DNA of 53,703 nt. It comes from Candidatus Epulonipiscium sp. Its GTDB lineage: Bacteria; Bacillota; Clostridia; Lachnospirales; JAAYNZ01. A program made the position numbers and the translations under genes. Below the pieces are notes generated by a model. That model saw nothing but the letters and a program-made list of their open reading frames with translations, had not been told where the DNA came from and made no database searches. Below are positions 52,595-53,703 of the stretch, one piece after another. How positions within the stretch are numbered: the stretch's first letter is position 1; each line of letters starts with the position of its first letter. The stretch spans positions 1 through 53,703 of the forward strand of contig JAAYNZ010000020.1 in the NCBI GenBank assembly GCA_012520595.1. The letters run 5' to 3'.

Positions 52595-53272
52595 ATGAGT
52601 GAGATTACTCAAGATTATATTGTTGATTTTCTTTCAACGATTCAACCTTCCTCTAATTCATTCATTACCGCTTTAGAGAAAGAAGCCCATCGGAAAGAAA
52701 TTCCTATTATATCCTTTGAGGTAAAGGCATTACTAGAAGTTTTGCTCTCCCTTCACAAACCAACAAAGATTTTAGAAATCGGAACGGCCATAGGATATTC
52801 ATCAATTTTAATGAGCCAGTATCTTCCACAGGATGGAAAGATCATTACCATTGATCGATATCCTTATATGATCCAACAAGCAAAAGAGAACATTTTCAAG
52901 GCCCGATTAGATTCTAAAATCACTTTACTAGAAGGGGATGCAGAGGAAATCTTGCCTACCTTAGAGCCATATTTTGATATGATTTTTTTAGATGCAGCAA
53001 AAGGACAGTATCATGCTTTTCTTCCTTATTGCTTGCGTTTATTACGCCCAGGAGGATTATTGATCGCTGATAATGTGTTGCATAAAGGAATGATTGCAAA
53101 ATCCAGATATAATATTCCACGTAGACAACGAACCATTCATAAACGGTTACGAAGTTTTCTATGGGATATTCACCATCATCCCATACTTCAAACCAGTGTT
53201 TTACCTATCGGTGATGGTGTAGCGCTTTGCTATAAAAAAACAGAAGAGGAGACAAAAAATGAAAAACTATAA
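52595..53272 (+). CDS. trmR: O-methyltransferase, likely tRNA 5-hydroxyuridine methyltransferase TrmR
   Basis: Class I SAM-dependent O-methyltransferase of 225 residues. Motif I LEIGTAIGYSSILMS (near 65-79), acidic loop TIDRYPYM, FLDAAKGQY (metal and substrate region near 130) and LIADNVLHKG are visible, as in the catechol-O-methyltransferase-like family that includes B. subtilis YrrM/TrmR. TrmR methylates 5-hydroxyuridine at wobble U34 to mo5U. The gene after it is a U32 peptidase of the TrhP type, which makes the 5-hydroxyuridine, and the two overlap by 14 bases, supporting this role. ATG 52595 follows AAGGAG. Confidence 0.88.
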   Translation: MSEITQDYIVDFLSTIQPSSNSFITALEKEAHRKEIPIISFEVKALLEVLLSLHKPTKILEIGTAIGYSSILMSQYLPQDGKIITIDRYPYMIQQAKENIFKARLDSKITLLEGDAEEILPTLEPYFDMIFLDAAKGQYHAFLPYCLRLLRPGGLLIADNVLHKGMIAKSRYNIPRRQRTIHKRLRSFLWDIHHHPILQTSVLPIGDGVALCYKKTEEETKNEKL

Positions 53273-53703
53273 AAAACCTGAATTACTAGCTCCAGCAGGT
53301 GGTTTAGAAACATTAAAAATAGCTGTTTTATATGGGGCAGATGCAGTTTACTTAGGAGGATTTCAATATGGCTTACGAGCTAATGCAAAAAACTTTACTC
53401 AAGAACAAATGAGAGAAGGAATTCAATTTGCTCATGCTCATGGTGTAAAAGTATATATTACCGGTAATATTATTCCTCATAATATTCATTTAAAAGGAAT
53501 GGCTGAATATTTTAAAGCCATTCGAGATGCAGGGGCAGATGGCCTTATTGTAGCAGATCCTGGTGTTTTTATGATTGCTAAAGAAACGGTGCCTGACCTT
53601 CCTTTGCATATAAGTACCCAAGCTAACAATACCAACTATCAAAGTGCCCGCTTTTGGTATGAGCAGGGAGCAGAACGGATTGTTGTGGCCAGAGAGCTTT
53701 CAT
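53259..53703 (+). CDS. U32-family peptidase, TrhP type, N-terminal part
   Basis: The first 148 codons of a gene running off the window. It reads MKNYKKPELLAPAGGLETLK, ADAVYLGGFQYGLRANAKNF, VKVYITGNIIPHN, GADGLIVADPGV and HISTQANNTNYQSA, the U32 N-terminal barrel. ATG 53259 follows GAGGAGA within the end of trmR (14-base overlap), so the two are translated together. In B. subtilis the corresponding pair yrrN-yrrO (trhP1-trhP2) performs prephenate-dependent hydroxylation of tRNA U34; this copy would be the first of the pair. The length beyond the window is unknown. Confidence 0.9.
   Translation, partial: MKNYKKPELLAPAGGLETLKIAVLYGADAVYLGGFQYGLRANAKNFTQEQMREGIQFAHAHGVKVYITGNIIPHNIHLKGMAEYFKAIRDAGADGLIVADPGVFMIAKETVPDLPLHISTQANNTNYQSARFWYEQGAERIVVARELS

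Overview
The window is a 53.7 kb stretch of low-GC chromosome from an endospore-forming member of the Firmicutes, most likely class Clostridia. The evidence is the AT-rich codon use, strong Shine-Dalgarno sequences with frequent TTG and GTG starts, sporulation genes (spoIVFA/spoIVFB, gpr, spoIIP), the Prp/L27 processing pair, and a gene order matching the conserved Firmicutes backbone (Bacillus subtilis mreB-to-obg and comE-to-yrrO regions). I cannot name the species. There are no rRNA or tRNA genes, CRISPR arrays, transposases or prophage genes; nearly everything reads as core chromosome.

Layout. 1-9.3 kb: the end of radC, then cell shape and division genes mreB-mreC-mreD-mrdA(PBP2)-minC, minD-minE, rodA and mgsA. 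9.3-11.2 kb: a sporulation pair, spoIVFA (split by an apparent -1 frameshift) and the site-2 protease spoIVFB, behind a sigma-E-like promoter. 11.2-19.7 kb: a radical SAM/DUF2344 pair, rng, rplU-prp-rpmA, obgE, yhbY, nadD, yqeK and rsfS, that is ribosome and RNA maturation plus NAD synthesis. 19.7-28.7 kb: a D,D-carboxypeptidase on the minus strand, comEA, an OmpR-type two-component system, a GerMN lipid-proximal protein, comEC and holA. 28.7-31.6 kb: rpsT (minus), gpr and spoIIP. 31.6-41.7 kb: lepA, hemW, the CIRCE-controlled hrcA-grpE-dnaK heat-shock operon, dnaJ-prmA-rsmE and a lone CheY-like receiver. 41.8-47.1 kb: a cysteine desulfurase and ThiI, a histidine-less HPr-like protein, an uncharacterised HEXXH lipoprotein and mtaB. 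47.1-53.7 kb: ireB-ruvX-DUF1292, fur, a stand-alone carbohydrate-binding module on the minus strand, rnjA, mltG, trmR and the start of a trhP-type U32 peptidase.

How the parts fit. Peptidoglycan elongation (MreBCD, PBP2, RodA, MltG, carboxypeptidase) and septum placement (MinCDE) sit beside the forespore-engulfment and sigma-K activation machinery (SpoIIP, SpoIVFA/FB). Sulfur transfer (cysteine desulfurase, ThiI) and tRNA modification (MtaB, TrmR, TrhP) form a second theme. Many transcription units are bounded by clear intrinsic terminators, several of which overlap stop codons or share bases with the next promoter.

The observation most worth following is the spoIVFA locus. The membrane-anchor half and the LytM/M23 half lie in different frames, joined at a correctly phased G_GGA_AAG slippery heptamer immediately before the stop codon. 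If this is real programmed frameshifting, it would set the ratio of anchor-only to full-length SpoIVFA. A one-base assembly error or mutation is the main alternative. Other leads are a 37-base palindrome inside mreC, structured leaders before minD and rnjA, and the unknown metallopeptidase-like lipoprotein.
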